Numbered from the stretch's first letter, positions 1 through 7,827 are shown. The stretch: 51,839 bases of DNA from Anaerolineae bacterium (GCA_030612585.1 JAUWNP010000009.1:1-51839); one strand, 5' to 3'. The notes: generated by a model not told the origin, from the sequence alone. Program-made: numbers and translations.

Positions 1-461
1 GCCGCCACCGTGGTGCCGTATCGCAGGGCAATGCGGTACAAGTTCTCGCCCGCCTGGACGACGTGTGTGGCCCCGGCCGCAGCAGGCGCGGCCGGCACGT
101 TGGAGGTGGGAATGACCAACCGCTGTCCAGCGTAGATGCGCGTGGGATCAGCGATGCCGTTGGCCGCGCAGACGGCGTCCACGGACACCCCATAGCGCCC
201 GGCGATGCTGAACAGCGTCTCGCCCCACCCGACGACGTGGATCACGCTACCCTCGTGTCTTCTCAATATCTTGGGGCAAGGGCAGCGTAGGGCGGTTTTG
301 CTAACCGCCACATGGTCGGATAGCAAATCCGACCTACTTTCGCCCCAACTTTTTGAGAAGATACTACTCTCGTAAAGTTCGGCTGCGTGCGCCGGTGCTG
401 GTGCTAGCAGCGTCCACGCCAATAGTACACCCAGCAGTGTCAGATTGATCCACCTGCGCAT
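1..461 (-). CDS. LysM-domain exported protein, 3' end outside window
   Basis: The reading frame is open from ATG at 461 to the window edge. Residues 1-27 form a signal peptide (MRRWINLTLLGVLLAW, then ending near AHA-A). After it comes a stretch of about 39 residues made by a small inserted element (256-363 plus its target duplication). Then one full LysM repeat follows (VVGWGETLFSIAGRYGVSVD, then ANGI and a GQRLVIP end), a Pro/Ala linker, and the start of a second LysM (VVQAGENLYRIALRYGTTV). LysM modules bind peptidoglycan or other GlcNAc polymers outside the cell. The protein may continue into an enzymatic domain that cannot be seen here. Confidence 0.85.
   Translation of the reverse strand, partial: MRRWINLTLLGVLLAWTLLAPAPAHAAELYESSIFSKSWGESRSDLLSDHVAVSKTALRCPCPKILRRHEGSVIHVVGWGETLFSIAGRYGVSVDAVCAANGIADPTRIYAGQRLVIPTSNVPAAPAAAGATHVVQAGENLYRIALRYGTTVA
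256..363. mobile_element. MITE-like element A with paired REP-like hairpins, inside the LysM gene
   Basis: Imperfect 22-bp terminal inverted repeats lie at 256-277 and 342-363 (core TCTTCTCAATATCTTGGGG). Flanking 9-bp direct repeats, CTACCCTCG (247-255) and CTACTCTCG (364-372), look like a target duplication with one mismatch. Between the ends lie two head-to-head hairpins that each start with GTAG: GGCGGTTTTGCTAACCGCC and, inverted, GGTCGGATTTGCTATCCGACC. Element plus duplication is 117 bp, exactly 39 codons, so the LysM frame stays open. Element B at 6137-6236 has the same ends. Confidence 0.8.
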
Positions 462-557
462 CGTTCTCCCTCCCTCTGCCTCTCTACCGTCGCCCTTAAC
501 CTTAGCAGAGAATGTGCGCTATGTCAAATACTCACGACCGCCAAGCGGGTTGCTGTT

Positions 558-586
558 TTGACAAACACCCTCAATGGTGTTATCAT
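558..586 (+). promoter_or_regulatory. Sigma70-type promoter for the 619-1128 gene
   Basis: TTGACA at 558-563 and TATCAT at 581-586 are separated by 17 bp. The predicted transcript starts near 593. This excludes the ATG at 574 and supports the ATG at 619. It may also serve the downstream M42 peptidase. Confidence 0.75.
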
Positions 587-618
587 ACCTCGCAGTCTCT
601 CGTGACGGAGTTATTTCA

Positions 619-1128
619 ATGCGCGATACGAGCGAGTGGCGCCCTATTCATTGGGTGCTGGCCAGCATCATACTCTTGACGTTGCCGTGCTATTGCATTG
701 GCGCCTCGATGCTGGTATTGCAGTCGGAGACCAGGGGGCCGACGCCTACGTCAACCGTTGCGCCTACTGAATCGCCTGCGGTCACATCCACCTTGGGGAC
801 GGTGGGACCAACGGAGACGCTACCGCCAACTTCCACCCAGTGGTTCCCACCCACGAACACGCCCACATCCCAGCCGACCTCGACCTTGCCTCCTACACAC
901 ACACTAATGCCTACGGCCACGCCGACGCTCGCGCCCACGGTGACGTCCACGTTCACCCCTACGCCCACCAACACTGCCACGGCTACTGAGACGCCGACAG
1001 AGACGCTCATCCCGACAGAGACGCCGACCGAAACACCTATCCCGACGGAGACGCCGACCGAGACACCCACAATCACTACGCCGACGCTCACACCTACGAT
1101 AATCATCACTACAACCCTGCAATCGTGA
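619..1128 (+). CDS. Membrane-anchored Thr/Pro-rich repeat protein
   Basis: The ATG at 619 follows GGAG by 8 bp. A longer frame from 574 would begin upstream of the promoter -10 and is rejected. The 169-residue protein has one hydrophobic segment at about residues 11-32 and then a long extracellular tail made almost only of Thr, Pro, Ser and Glu, with repeating ETPTETPIPTE-like units. No catalytic domain is visible. Such tails are probably extended wall spacers or O-glycosylated stalks. The repetitive DNA makes length variation between strains likely. Function unknown. Confidence 0.7.
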   Translation: MRDTSEWRPIHWVLASIILLTLPCYCIGASMLVLQSETRGPTPTSTVAPTESPAVTSTLGTVGPTETLPPTSTQWFPPTNTPTSQPTSTLPPTHTLMPTATPTLAPTVTSTFTPTPTNTATATETPTETLIPTETPTETPIPTETPTETPTITTPTLTPTIIITTTLQS

Positions 1129-1162
1129 GCGGTGATCTATTACAACCACAAAGGAGTCCTGC

Positions 1163-2269
1163 GTGGAAGTCATTCCCCTGTTAAAGCAACTTTCAGAAGC
1201 CGATGGTCTCTCCGGCCACGAGGAGCCCGTGCGCGAATTGCTGCGCCAGACCTGGCAACCCTTCGTGGACGAGATACGTGAGGGTAAACTGGGTAGCCTG
1301 ATCGCCCTCAAGCGTGGCACCGGATCTGACGTCTCGACTGAGCTCGCCGAAGTCCCGCGCCCCAAATTGATGCTGGCGGCCCACATGGACGAAATCGGGC
1401 TGATGGTGACCGGCGTCGAAAAGGGCTTCCTGCGTTTCACCCAGGTCGGGGGGACGGACCGGCGGGTACTCCTGGGGCTTGAAGTGGTCGTCCACGGGCG
1501 ACAAGACCGTTCGGCTGAGCGCTCATGCCGAAGCCTACCGGGCGTCGTCGTCACTCGCCCGCCCCACGTTTTGTCCGTGGAGGCGCGTAAGAAGACGGTG
1601 CCCTGGGATAAACTCTTCGTAGACGTGGGGCTGCCAGCGGAAGAAGTCGAGCGGCTAGTCACGGTCGGTGATCTGATCTCTATCCAACGCGAGATGGTGG
1701 AACTAAAAAACCGTCGCGTAGCAGGCAAGGCGATGGACAATCGGGCCTGCGTGGCTGTCGTGACGCTCGCACTGGAGCAACTGGCTGGTGTACGTCACGC
1801 CTGGGATGTTTTCGCCGTGGCGACGGTGCAGGAGGAGACGGGGCTGAAGGGGGCCATCACCTCCGCCTACGGTCTCGCACCAGACCTGGCTGTGGCGCTG
1901 GATGCGACCTTCGGCACACAGCCGGGCGTCCCGGAGGTGGACGTTTTCCCCCTGGGCGAGGGTCCGACCGTCGGGATCGGCCCCAACTTCCACCCAGGGC
2001 TCGTAACACGCCTGAAGGAGGTGGCCGAGGCCCACGAGATTCCGTATCAGGTTGAGCCCCTCCCGGGCGACAGCGGCACCGATGCCTGGGCCATTCAGGT
2101 CACCCGCGAAGGGGTGCCCACGGCTCTCATCTCCATCCCAGTTCGTTACATGCACCAGCCGATGGAGACGCTGGCCGCGCAGGACGTCGAGCGGGCCGGG
2201 CGGCTCCTCGCGGCCTTCATCGCCGGGCTGGAGGGGGATTTCCTGGAGAAACTGGCCTGGGCTGGTTGA
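1163..2269 (+). CDS. M42-family metalloaminopeptidase, copy 1
   Basis: The GTG start at 1163 lies 6 bp after AAGGAG. The 368-residue length fits the M42 (glutamyl aminopeptidase / endoglucanase M / tetrahedral aminopeptidase) family. Two-metal-site motifs are present: LAAHMDEIGLMV (His about 74), KAMDNRAC, TVQEETGLKGA, ALDATFG and RYMHQPMET. These cytoplasmic enzymes remove N-terminal residues from peptides and often form dodecamers. A palindromic repeat at 1507-1535 is read in frame as RSAERSCRSL just after the VVVHG strand, which adds a loop. It is the first of three adjacent M42 genes, which probably have different residue preferences or form mixed particles (inference). Confidence 0.93.
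   Translation: MEVIPLLKQLSEADGLSGHEEPVRELLRQTWQPFVDEIREGKLGSLIALKRGTGSDVSTELAEVPRPKLMLAAHMDEIGLMVTGVEKGFLRFTQVGGTDRRVLLGLEVVVHGRQDRSAERSCRSLPGVVVTRPPHVLSVEARKKTVPWDKLFVDVGLPAEEVERLVTVGDLISIQREMVELKNRRVAGKAMDNRACVAVVTLALEQLAGVRHAWDVFAVATVQEETGLKGAITSAYGLAPDLAVALDATFGTQPGVPEVDVFPLGEGPTVGIGPNFHPGLVTRLKEVAEAHEIPYQVEPLPGDSGTDAWAIQVTREGVPTALISIPVRYMHQPMETLAAQDVERAGRLLAAFIAGLEGDFLEKLAWAG
1507..1535. repeat. Palindromic repeat E, copy 1, inside the M42 gene
   Basis: A 29-bp palindromic unit with arms TTCGGC and GCCGAA around TGAGCGCTCA. A second copy at 45724-45752, inverted, matches at 28 of 29 bases. Both are read in frame as R-S-A-E-R-S-x-R-S-L inside unrelated proteins. Confidence 0.8.
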
Positions 2270-2285
2270 CTGACAAATCTTTATG

Positions 2286-2347
2286 GGACGCAGATTAACG
2301 CTGATCCACGCTGATTTTTTCTGCTTTATCTGCGAGAATCTGCGTCC
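2286..2347. repeat. Intergenic inverted repeat with GGACGCAGATT ends
   Basis: The 128-bp space between the first two M42 genes holds GGACGCAGATT at 2286-2296 and its reverse complement AATCTGCGTCC at 2337-2347. Between them are short variants of ACGCTGAT and ATCTGCG around a T-run. It could fold into one long hairpin. It belongs to a class of short-period intergenic repeats seen several times in this window. Confidence 0.7.
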
Positions 2348-2397
2348 GATTTCCTATCGCTTATGAGGATGACGCCGCCACGGAATAGCCGTGGGGA

Positions 2398-3447
2398 TTG
2401 GACCAGGGAGATATGATACTGAAAGAACTCTCGGAAGCATTTGGCGTTTCGGGGAACGAAGACGACGTGCGCGCCATCGTTTTAGACGCGGTGCGGGAGC
2501 ACGTGGACGAGGTTAAGGTGGACGCGTTGGGTAACGTCCTGGCTTTCAAACGCGGGACAGGACGGCAGCGTATGCGCGTGATGCTGGCCGCCCACATGGA
2601 CGAGGTCGGCCTGATGGTCGTGGGATACGACAACGACGGCTTCCTGCGGGTGAGATCCGTCGGCGGGATTGATTCTCGTGTGCTGCCCGGCACCCTTCTC
2701 CAGGTCGGCCCCGAGCGTATCTCCGGCGTCATCGGCGTCAAGCCGATCCACCTGCTCAAAGAGAATGCCGATAAGGTTGCCAAACTCGAAGACCTGGTCG
2801 TGGACGTTGGAGCCAAGAGCAAGGACGAGGCCAGGAAATTGGCCCCACTGGGCACTTATGCCACCTTCGCCACGCGGTTCCGCGAATTGGGCCCCACCGT
2901 CAGAGGCAAGGCATTCGACGACCGGGCTGGATGCGCGGTATTGGTGGAACTTCTGCGCGGCGAGCGCTTTCGCTTCGACCTTCATGCGGTCTTCACCGTG
3001 CAAGAGGAGGTCGGGTTGCGCGGGGCGCGGGTGGCAGCCTACGCTATCGAGCCCGACTGCGCCTTTGCGCTGGAGGGCACCGTCGCCGACGACATGCCCA
3101 AGGACAAAGACACCAGCCCCACGACGGAACTGGGCCAGGGGCCGGCGATCACGGTGATGGACCGCTCCTTCATCGCCGACCGGCGACTGGTGCGGCTGTT
3201 GACCAGCACGGCCGAAGAACTGGGCATCCCATACCAGATCAAGCAGCCGGGGATCGGCGGCACCGACGCAGGGGCCATTCACCTGACCCGCGAGGGAGTG
3301 CCCTCGGTGACGGTGGCAGTGCCCTGCCGCTACATCCATAGCCCGGTGGCTTTGCTAAGTCTAGACGATTTCAATAACACGGTGCGGCTGATGCGCGCAT
3401 CCCTTGCGCGCCTCACGCGGCGCACCATGAGGAGAAGGAGGAATTGA
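2398..3447 (+). CDS. M42-family metalloaminopeptidase, copy 2
   Basis: A 349-residue M42 peptidase with the full motif set: LAAHMDEVGLMVVG, KAFDDRAGCAVL, TVQEEVGLRGARVAAY, a GGTDAGAIHLTREGVPS segment and CRYIHSPVALLS. The start is uncertain. TTG at 2398 has only a weak purine stretch upstream, and ATG at 2413 (MILKELSEAFGVSGNE, the usual family N-terminus) has AGGGAG almost adjacent. Its stop codon overlaps the start of the next M42 gene by one base, so the two are translationally linked. No insert is visible. Confidence 0.93.
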   Translation: MDQGDMILKELSEAFGVSGNEDDVRAIVLDAVREHVDEVKVDALGNVLAFKRGTGRQRMRVMLAAHMDEVGLMVVGYDNDGFLRVRSVGGIDSRVLPGTLLQVGPERISGVIGVKPIHLLKENADKVAKLEDLVVDVGAKSKDEARKLAPLGTYATFATRFRELGPTVRGKAFDDRAGCAVLVELLRGERFRFDLHAVFTVQEEVGLRGARVAAYAIEPDCAFALEGTVADDMPKDKDTSPTTELGQGPAITVMDRSFIADRRLVRLLTSTAEELGIPYQIKQPGIGGTDAGAIHLTREGVPSVTVAVPCRYIHSPVALLSLDDFNNTVRLMRASLARLTRRTMRRRRN

Positions 3448-4517
3448 TGAGAGAACTGATACGCAAATTGGTGGAAACCTACGGTCCTTCAGGAGCCGAG
3501 GAGCAGATTCGGACCGTCATCCGCGCTGAGGTCGAGCCCTTGGCCGACGAACTTCGGGTGGACCCGCTGGGGAGCCTGGTCGTCCGCAAGCAGGGTAGCC
3601 CTTCGGCAGGCTCACCGCCACGCCTGCCACGAGAGTACTCTCGCAGTGGAGTACTCGCGGTGGCAGGACAGGCTGGTGAGGGCCAGCGTTTCGTACTGGC
3701 TGCGCATATGGACGAGATCGGCGTGATGGTGACTTACGTGGACGAGAAGGGATTCGCCCGCTTCACGCGCGTCGGTGGGGTGGTCCCGCTCAACTGCGTG
3801 GGCACACGGGTGGTCTTCGCCGACGGGACGGTGGGCGTCATCGGCATTGAGGGGAAGCGGGAAGACACCAGCAAGGTCCCCACATTCGGACAACTGTACA
3901 TTGACGTGGGAGCCACGAGCCGTGACGATTGCCCCGTCCACGTGGGCGACGTAGCCGTGTTCGTGCGGCCCTTTGTTCACACGGAGGGGGTGCATCCCAC
4001 GCGGCTGATCGCCAAGGCGCTGGACGACCGCGTCGGCTGCGCGGTGCTGATCGAGACGCTGCGCCGGCTGGAGCACACGCCACACGACGTTTACTTTGTC
4101 TTCAGCGTGCAGGAGGAGACGACACTCTCGGGAGCGCGTACTTCCGCCTATGGCATCGATCCGGACATTGCTATCGCCGTAGACGTGACAGGGACTGGTG
4201 ACACGCCAGAGAGCAAGCCGATGGCGGTGGAATTGGGCAAAGGGCCAGCGGTGAAGGTGCAGGACCGGGGGATGATCGCCCATCCGATGGTGAGGGACCT
4301 GCTGGTGCAGCGAGCGCAGGAGGCGAACATCCCCTACCAACTGGAGGTTTTGGAGTCTGGCACGACCGATGCGTCGGCGATGCAATTGGTGCGCGCCGGC
4401 GTGCCTGCGGGGTGTCTCTCCATTCCCTGCCGCTACATCCACACCCCCTCGGAGATGGTGGACGAGAGGGACGTGGAGTACGGCGTGCGGTTGCTGCTGG
4501 AGGTGTTGCAGAAGTAG
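3447..4517 (+). CDS. M42-family metalloaminopeptidase, copy 3
   Basis: The ATG at 3447 lies 5 bp after GGAGAAGGAGG and overlaps the previous stop (TGATG). The 356-residue protein has LAAHMDEIGVMV, KALDDRVGCAVLIE, SVQEETTLSGARTSAYG, DVTGTGDTPES, a TTDASAMQLVRAGVPAGCLS segment and CRYIHTPSEMV. It is closer to copy 2 than to copy 1 in layout. Between RKQGS and QRFVLAAHMDE lies an in-frame insertion of about 25 residues rich in Ser, Pro and Arg, encoded by palindromic repeats at 3601-3670. The 3' end, including the stop, is duplicated downstream in an 89-bp tandem repeat. Confidence 0.93.
   Translation: MRELIRKLVETYGPSGAEEQIRTVIRAEVEPLADELRVDPLGSLVVRKQGSPSAGSPPRLPREYSRSGVLAVAGQAGEGQRFVLAAHMDEIGVMVTYVDEKGFARFTRVGGVVPLNCVGTRVVFADGTVGVIGIEGKREDTSKVPTFGQLYIDVGATSRDDCPVHVGDVAVFVRPFVHTEGVHPTRLIAKALDDRVGCAVLIETLRRLEHTPHDVYFVFSVQEETTLSGARTSAYGIDPDIAIAVDVTGTGDTPESKPMAVELGKGPAVKVQDRGMIAHPMVRDLLVQRAQEANIPYQLEVLESGTTDASAMQLVRAGVPAGCLSIPCRYIHTPSEMVDERDVEYGVRLLLEVLQK
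3601..3670. repeat. Composite palindromic repeat G, copy 1, inside the M42 gene
   Basis: The stretch contains CCTTCGGCAGGCTCA-type sequence, CTCACCGCCACG and the palindrome-containing GTACTCGCGGTGGCAGGACA (3651-3670). That last 20-bp string recurs exactly at 36981-37000 in a microcompartment shell gene, and CTCACCGCCACG recurs at 36944-36955. Both copies are translated in frame. Confidence 0.75.
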
Positions 4518-4641
4518 GACAAGTTGCCAACTTGTCTTACATTGGGAGGGACGAGGGGGACGTGGAAAACAGCGTGCAGTTGTTGCTGGAGGTGCTGCGG
4601 AAGTAGGACAAGTTGCCAACTTGTCTTACATTGGGAGGGAC
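4471..4641 (+). repeat. 89-bp tandem duplication of the M42 gene 3' end, with a GTAG-led hairpin
   Basis: Copy 1 starts at ACGTGG 4471 and copy 2 at 4560, a period of 89 bp. Each includes the last codons of the M42 gene, the TAG stop, the hairpin GACAAGTTGCCAACTTGTC led by GTAG (4514-4540 and 4603-4629) and TTGGGAGGGACGA. Copy 2 supplies the ribosome binding site of comEA. The copies differ at about ten positions, so the duplication is not brand new. Confidence 0.85.
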
Positions 4642-4642
4642 G

Positions 4643-5254
4643 ATGGATCAGGGGACAGCACGGTACCGGGGTTACGTTATCATCTTTTCGGTGCTCAGCC
4701 TCATCGTCGGTGGTGTGGTTGGCTACTTCATCCCACACCCTCAATCCAGCGCGCCCATCATCGTCTCCACCCCTTCCCCAACACTGACCCCACCGCCCTC
4801 TCCCACTCTGGCCCCTATCCGGATCCACGTCAGCGGCGCGGTGCGCCAGCCGGCCGTCTACGAACTGCCCCCAGGCAGCATCGTCCAGGACGCAGTGGAC
4901 GCCGCCGGTGGCCCGGCCCCCGATGCTGACCTGGACCACATCAACCTGGCCCTGGAACTACAGGACCAACAGCAGGTTTACGTGCCGTGCCAGGGGGAGA
5001 CGAATCCACCGTCACCGGTTTCGGGCGGCGAGACAGGCAGTGGGGAATCGGCGAGGTCGCTGGTCAACATCAACACGGCCACGACGGCGGAACTGGAGAC
5101 GCTACCGCGCATCGGGCCGGTGACGGCTCAGCGCATTATAGAATATCGCGAGGCCAACGGCCCGTTTGAGTCCATCGAGGACATTGAGGACGTGCCGGGC
5201 ATCGGCCCGGCGACCTTTGGGGGGCTCGAGGATTTGATCACGGTGGGGCCGTAG
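4643..5254 (+). CDS. comEA: ComEA-like DNA-uptake receptor (SLBB plus helix-hairpin-helix)
   Basis: The ATG at 4643 follows GGGAGGG by about 4 bp. The 203-residue protein has one N-terminal membrane segment (about residues 9-29), a Pro/Ser/Thr linker, an SLBB domain (IRIHVSGAVRQPAVYELPPG onward) and a C-terminal ComEA helix-hairpin-helix pair (VNINTATTAELETLPRIGP, then PGIGPATFGGLEDLI). ComEA binds double-stranded DNA at the cell surface during natural transformation. The usual partner comEC is not next to it. A hairpin terminator follows. A frame from 4613 would start inside the duplicated repeat and is less likely. Confidence 0.92.
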   Translation: MDQGTARYRGYVIIFSVLSLIVGGVVGYFIPHPQSSAPIIVSTPSPTLTPPPSPTLAPIRIHVSGAVRQPAVYELPPGSIVQDAVDAAGGPAPDADLDHINLALELQDQQQVYVPCQGETNPPSPVSGGETGSGESARSLVNINTATTAELETLPRIGPVTAQRIIEYREANGPFESIEDIEDVPGIGPATFGGLEDLITVGP

Positions 5255-5289
5255 GAACGAACACCAGGGCCGCTGAGGGGGGGAAATCA

Positions 5290-5320
5290 AAAGCAGGACA
5301 GCGTGTGGCTGTCCTGCTTT
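5290..5320. terminator. Hairpin terminator after comEA
   Basis: A perfect 13-bp stem, AAAGCAGGACAGC / GCTGTCCTGCTTT, with a GTGTG loop. The A and T ends make it usable on both strands, for comEA and for the converging lipoprotein gene. Confidence 0.8.
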
Positions 5321-5406
5321 GTTGCTTATATGGTTTCCACATGGGGTCTAGCACAGCAGTACAACCCGCCCTGGTAACGTCATTTTGCAGATTTGCAGAA
5401 CGTCAA

Positions 5407-5922
5407 TCACTCGGGCAACTTGAGCAACTGAATGCCAACGCCAGTGATCTCGTCAGTCTCGACTTTGAATACCAGCGCTTGACCGTCATCTCCAAGAATG
5501 AGCGCTGCTGTTTCTGGAGTTCTTCCCACCACCAGCACGTAGTCGCCTGGCTCAATGTCAACAATCTGAAACACTCCCGAGTCCGCGAGGGTAACTGTCG
5601 TGGCTTGGTTAGGGTCAAGGACATATATACCCCAATCATCCGTTTCATGCTGGTAGAAGGGAGTAAGGAATACTTTCACCTCACCCTCAAACGGTGTACT
5701 ATCCTGATCGAGAATCACCCCGGTGATGGCTCCTTTGCCAAGCGCCACCTGGGGTGACGGCATAGAAATCGGAGGGGATGGTGAGGGAAGGGGGCTGGTT
5801 GCACCAGGGATTGAGATGGGGCTGGTGGTCTGGGGAGTGGATGGGGAACAGCCAGCCACCAGGGCCACCAGGGTAAATATGACCCCAAGTAGAAGGGCTA
5901 CGCGTGACGTAAGAACAGGCAT
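5407..5922 (-). CDS. Lipoprotein with a carboxypeptidase-regulatory-like domain
   Basis: The start is ATG at 5922 with GAGGAAAA just upstream. A GTG four codons earlier (5934) is possible but overlaps that ribosome site. The protein has a lipoprotein signal with lipobox LVAGC, a Ser/Pro/Thr spacer to about residue 55, then a small beta-sandwich-like region (KGAITGVILDQDSTPFEGEV, then GVFQIVDIEPGDYVLVVG) resembling carboxypeptidase regulatory or Cna-B folds. No enzyme motif is visible. It probably sits on the outer face of the membrane. Confidence 0.75.
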   Translation of the reverse strand: MPVLTSRVALLLGVIFTLVALVAGCSPSTPQTTSPISIPGATSPLPSPSPPISMPSPQVALGKGAITGVILDQDSTPFEGEVKVFLTPFYQHETDDWGIYVLDPNQATTVTLADSGVFQIVDIEPGDYVLVVGRTPETAALILGDDGQALVFKVETDEITGVGIQLLKLPE

Positions 5923-5948
5923 CGTTTTCCTCACAGTTAGTCTTGGTT

Positions 5949-6070
5949 CAGCAATTCCCGTTTTGGCATCGTTGCTGTGTGGTACGGCATCGTAGTGGCG
6001 ACTTTAGTCGCTGGTTGCGTGGCCCAAACGACTAAAGTCGTTACTACGAACCCCATAACGGGAATTGCTG
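5949..6070. mobile_element. MITE-like element C with perfect 9-bp target duplication
   Basis: Terminal inverted repeats of about 20 bp (5949-5968 and 6051-6070, CAGCAATTCCCGTTWTGG) enclose 82 bp. The exact direct repeat GTCTTGGTT flanks both sides (5940-5948 and 6071-6079). Inside are two head-to-head hairpins led by GTAG: GGCGACTTTAGTCGC and, inverted, AACGACTTTAGTCGTT. The ends differ from elements A and B, but the layout is the same. It lies just upstream of the lipoprotein gene. Confidence 0.85.
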
Positions 6071-6136
6071 GTCTTGGTTAGTCTTGGTCAAACATTCAAT
6101 TGAAATGCAGACCGGTGCAAGAACGAACTTTCATGG

Positions 6137-6236
6137 TATCTTTTCAATAAGTGGGGGTGAGGTGGAGGAACGCCAGCATCTTGCTGGCATCTAGTGACCA
6201 AGATGGTCGCGTTCCCCCAAGATATTGAGAAGGTAC
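6137..6236. mobile_element. MITE-like element B, same ends as element A
   Basis: The ends TATCTTTTCAATAAGTGGGG and, inverted, TACCTTCTCAATATCTTGGGG match those of element A. Flanks CTTTCATGG (6128-6136) and CTTTCATCA (6237-6245) share 7 of 9 bases. The core again has two inverted hairpin units of one type: GGAACGCCAGCATCTTGCTGGC and, inverted, GGAACGCGACCATCTTGGTCAC. The 5923-6342 interval between genes holds elements B and C and a terminator, and no gene. Confidence 0.8.
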
Positions 6237-6261
6237 CTTTCATCATGGTTCGTGGCGAGTG

Positions 6262-6307
6262 ATAAAACAGAGAAGCGAACAGACATCACCTGTCCGCTCG
6301 CTTCTCT
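6262..6307 (-). terminator. Rho-independent terminator of the 6343-7755 gene
   Basis: A 10-bp stem AGAGAAGCGA / TCGCTTCTCT with a second ACAG/CTGT stem inside. On the minus strand it is followed by GTTTTATC. Confidence 0.75.
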
Positions 6308-6342
6308 AGTGACCTACTGGTGACCTGACGATGTACTGTGCC

Positions 6343-7755
6343 TTACTCGACACTCACACCGTTGTAGTCCTCTGCGAACATAGTGGTGGTTCCCAGGCTG
6401 ACACCGCGTGTCATACGCACCACTACAACGATGGGCTGATCACTCTCGATCTCAATCGCACCACCATAAGGGTCGATGCCGAAATCTCCATTGCCATCGA
6501 GAGCACCAGCGGTAGATGCGTTTGAGTTGACCTTGATATACTGTGCCAGTGGGCTGCCAGCAGAAGCCAATGTCTCGCTGCCTATCTCGGCGCCGTTGCC
6601 ATCGTAGTAATGGGCGATGACGTTGGTGGCATTTGCCGTCCCCACGTTCATCACCGCCACGTAAGCACGCCACTCGCTAGCAGGATCGGACGCCCAACGG
6701 ATGTAGGGAGCCGCGACCCTCGTATACCCGGCACTCTGCCCAACGAAAGCCGTGGCCATGCCGTTAGGAGCCTTCACCTTACCCATTGCGATAACTGGCG
6801 CTCCTGTGCTCTCGATCACCGCTGACCCTGAAGTGCCGGCTGGGACTCCCTCGTCGCAAGGATTGACGCTGATCTTGTTTCCGGCCCCTATCACGGTAGC
6901 AGGCATTGTTGCCACCTCGGTGCCACTCGTGTTATAGAATTTGATTGTGACGGTAGCGTCAGTACTCCCTGCGTTCTGGATGGCATAGTACGATTTCTGC
7001 CCACCAAAGGCATCGCACAACATTGTTGCCATATAGAATTTGCTGGCACCTCCGGAAACGCCCTCAAAGGCATAGGCTCCCCGGCCATTGTCGTCTGTCT
7101 CCTGGGAACTGGCGACCACGTTCCCCGTGGCCGCTATGACAGCCGATCCAGTAAAGCCGGTGGGCAGCCCTGTCATATCTGCAGCAGCCAGGATTTCCGA
7201 CGACTGCGCCGGAATAGTGTAGTCCTCGTCAACGACCGGCGTCGTCGAACCAGGAGCATAGACCTTGAGATTGGCAGTAATCGGGGAGTTCTCTGTGTTC
7301 TGAATGCCGATCATAGAAGTGCTCCCAAACTTCTGATACAGGATAGTGGGAATGTAGTAAGCACTGGCCGCGTCAGAGGCCTGGAACCCACTGTAGAGAA
7401 GGCGACCGTATTCCCCTGCTTGCCCTCCACCAGCGAACTGGACGTAGGTGGCGATGATCGGCACATCTGCACTCAGAACCGCCCCACCGGCAAAGGATTC
7501 AGGTAATCCGGACACGTTGCCGATGAAGAGAGAACCTGCCGCGTGGGGTTGCAGTGTAATATCTGGTGCGTAGACAGGCGTGGCACTCCCCTCTGCGTAG
7601 TATGCGATCTGGAGAGTACCTCCTGTGGCGCTGGGCGTGTAGTAAGTGACTGAAGAGGTCCAGGTGGCACTGGTGGCCGACTGGGCTGCCGCTATTGTCA
7701 CCAATCCCGATAAGAGGGCTACTGCCACAGCGAGAGAAAGGATCCGTTTGAACAT
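6343..7755 (-). CDS. Secreted beta-rich surface protein
   Basis: The ATG at 7755 is preceded by AGGAGG at a 5-6 bp distance. Residues 1-24 form a signal peptide (MFKRILSLAVAVALLSGLV, then IAAAQS). The 470-residue mature part is a chain of beta-rich modules of about 110 residues with recurring features such as YYIPTILYQKFGSTSMIGIQ, FYMATMLCDAFGGQKSYYAI and APYIRWASDPASEWRAYVAV, each followed by a strand like ANLKVYAPGST and an SAVI(A/E) strand. No catalytic motif is visible. It resembles exported adhesion or S-layer-like proteins of Chloroflexota. It stands alone, with its own terminator. Confidence 0.75.
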   Translation of the reverse strand: MFKRILSLAVAVALLSGLVTIAAAQSATSATWTSSVTYYTPSATGGTLQIAYYAEGSATPVYAPDITLQPHAAGSLFIGNVSGLPESFAGGAVLSADVPIIATYVQFAGGGQAGEYGRLLYSGFQASDAASAYYIPTILYQKFGSTSMIGIQNTENSPITANLKVYAPGSTTPVVDEDYTIPAQSSEILAAADMTGLPTGFTGSAVIAATGNVVASSQETDDNGRGAYAFEGVSGGASKFYMATMLCDAFGGQKSYYAIQNAGSTDATVTIKFYNTSGTEVATMPATVIGAGNKISVNPCDEGVPAGTSGSAVIESTGAPVIAMGKVKAPNGMATAFVGQSAGYTRVAAPYIRWASDPASEWRAYVAVMNVGTANATNVIAHYYDGNGAEIGSETLASAGSPLAQYIKVNSNASTAGALDGNGDFGIDPYGGAIEIESDQPIVVVVRMTRGVSLGTTTMFAEDYNGVSVE

Positions 7756-7827
7756 TTTTTACCTCCTGTTTATAGAATGTGGATATAGGAACCTTAAACC
7801 TGTTCAAAGTGTAGTCCAAAGGACCGC

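Noticed and set aside
690..1109. A minus-strand frame rich in Val and Gly.
   Set aside because: It is the complement of the Thr/Pro-rich repeat and has no other evidence.
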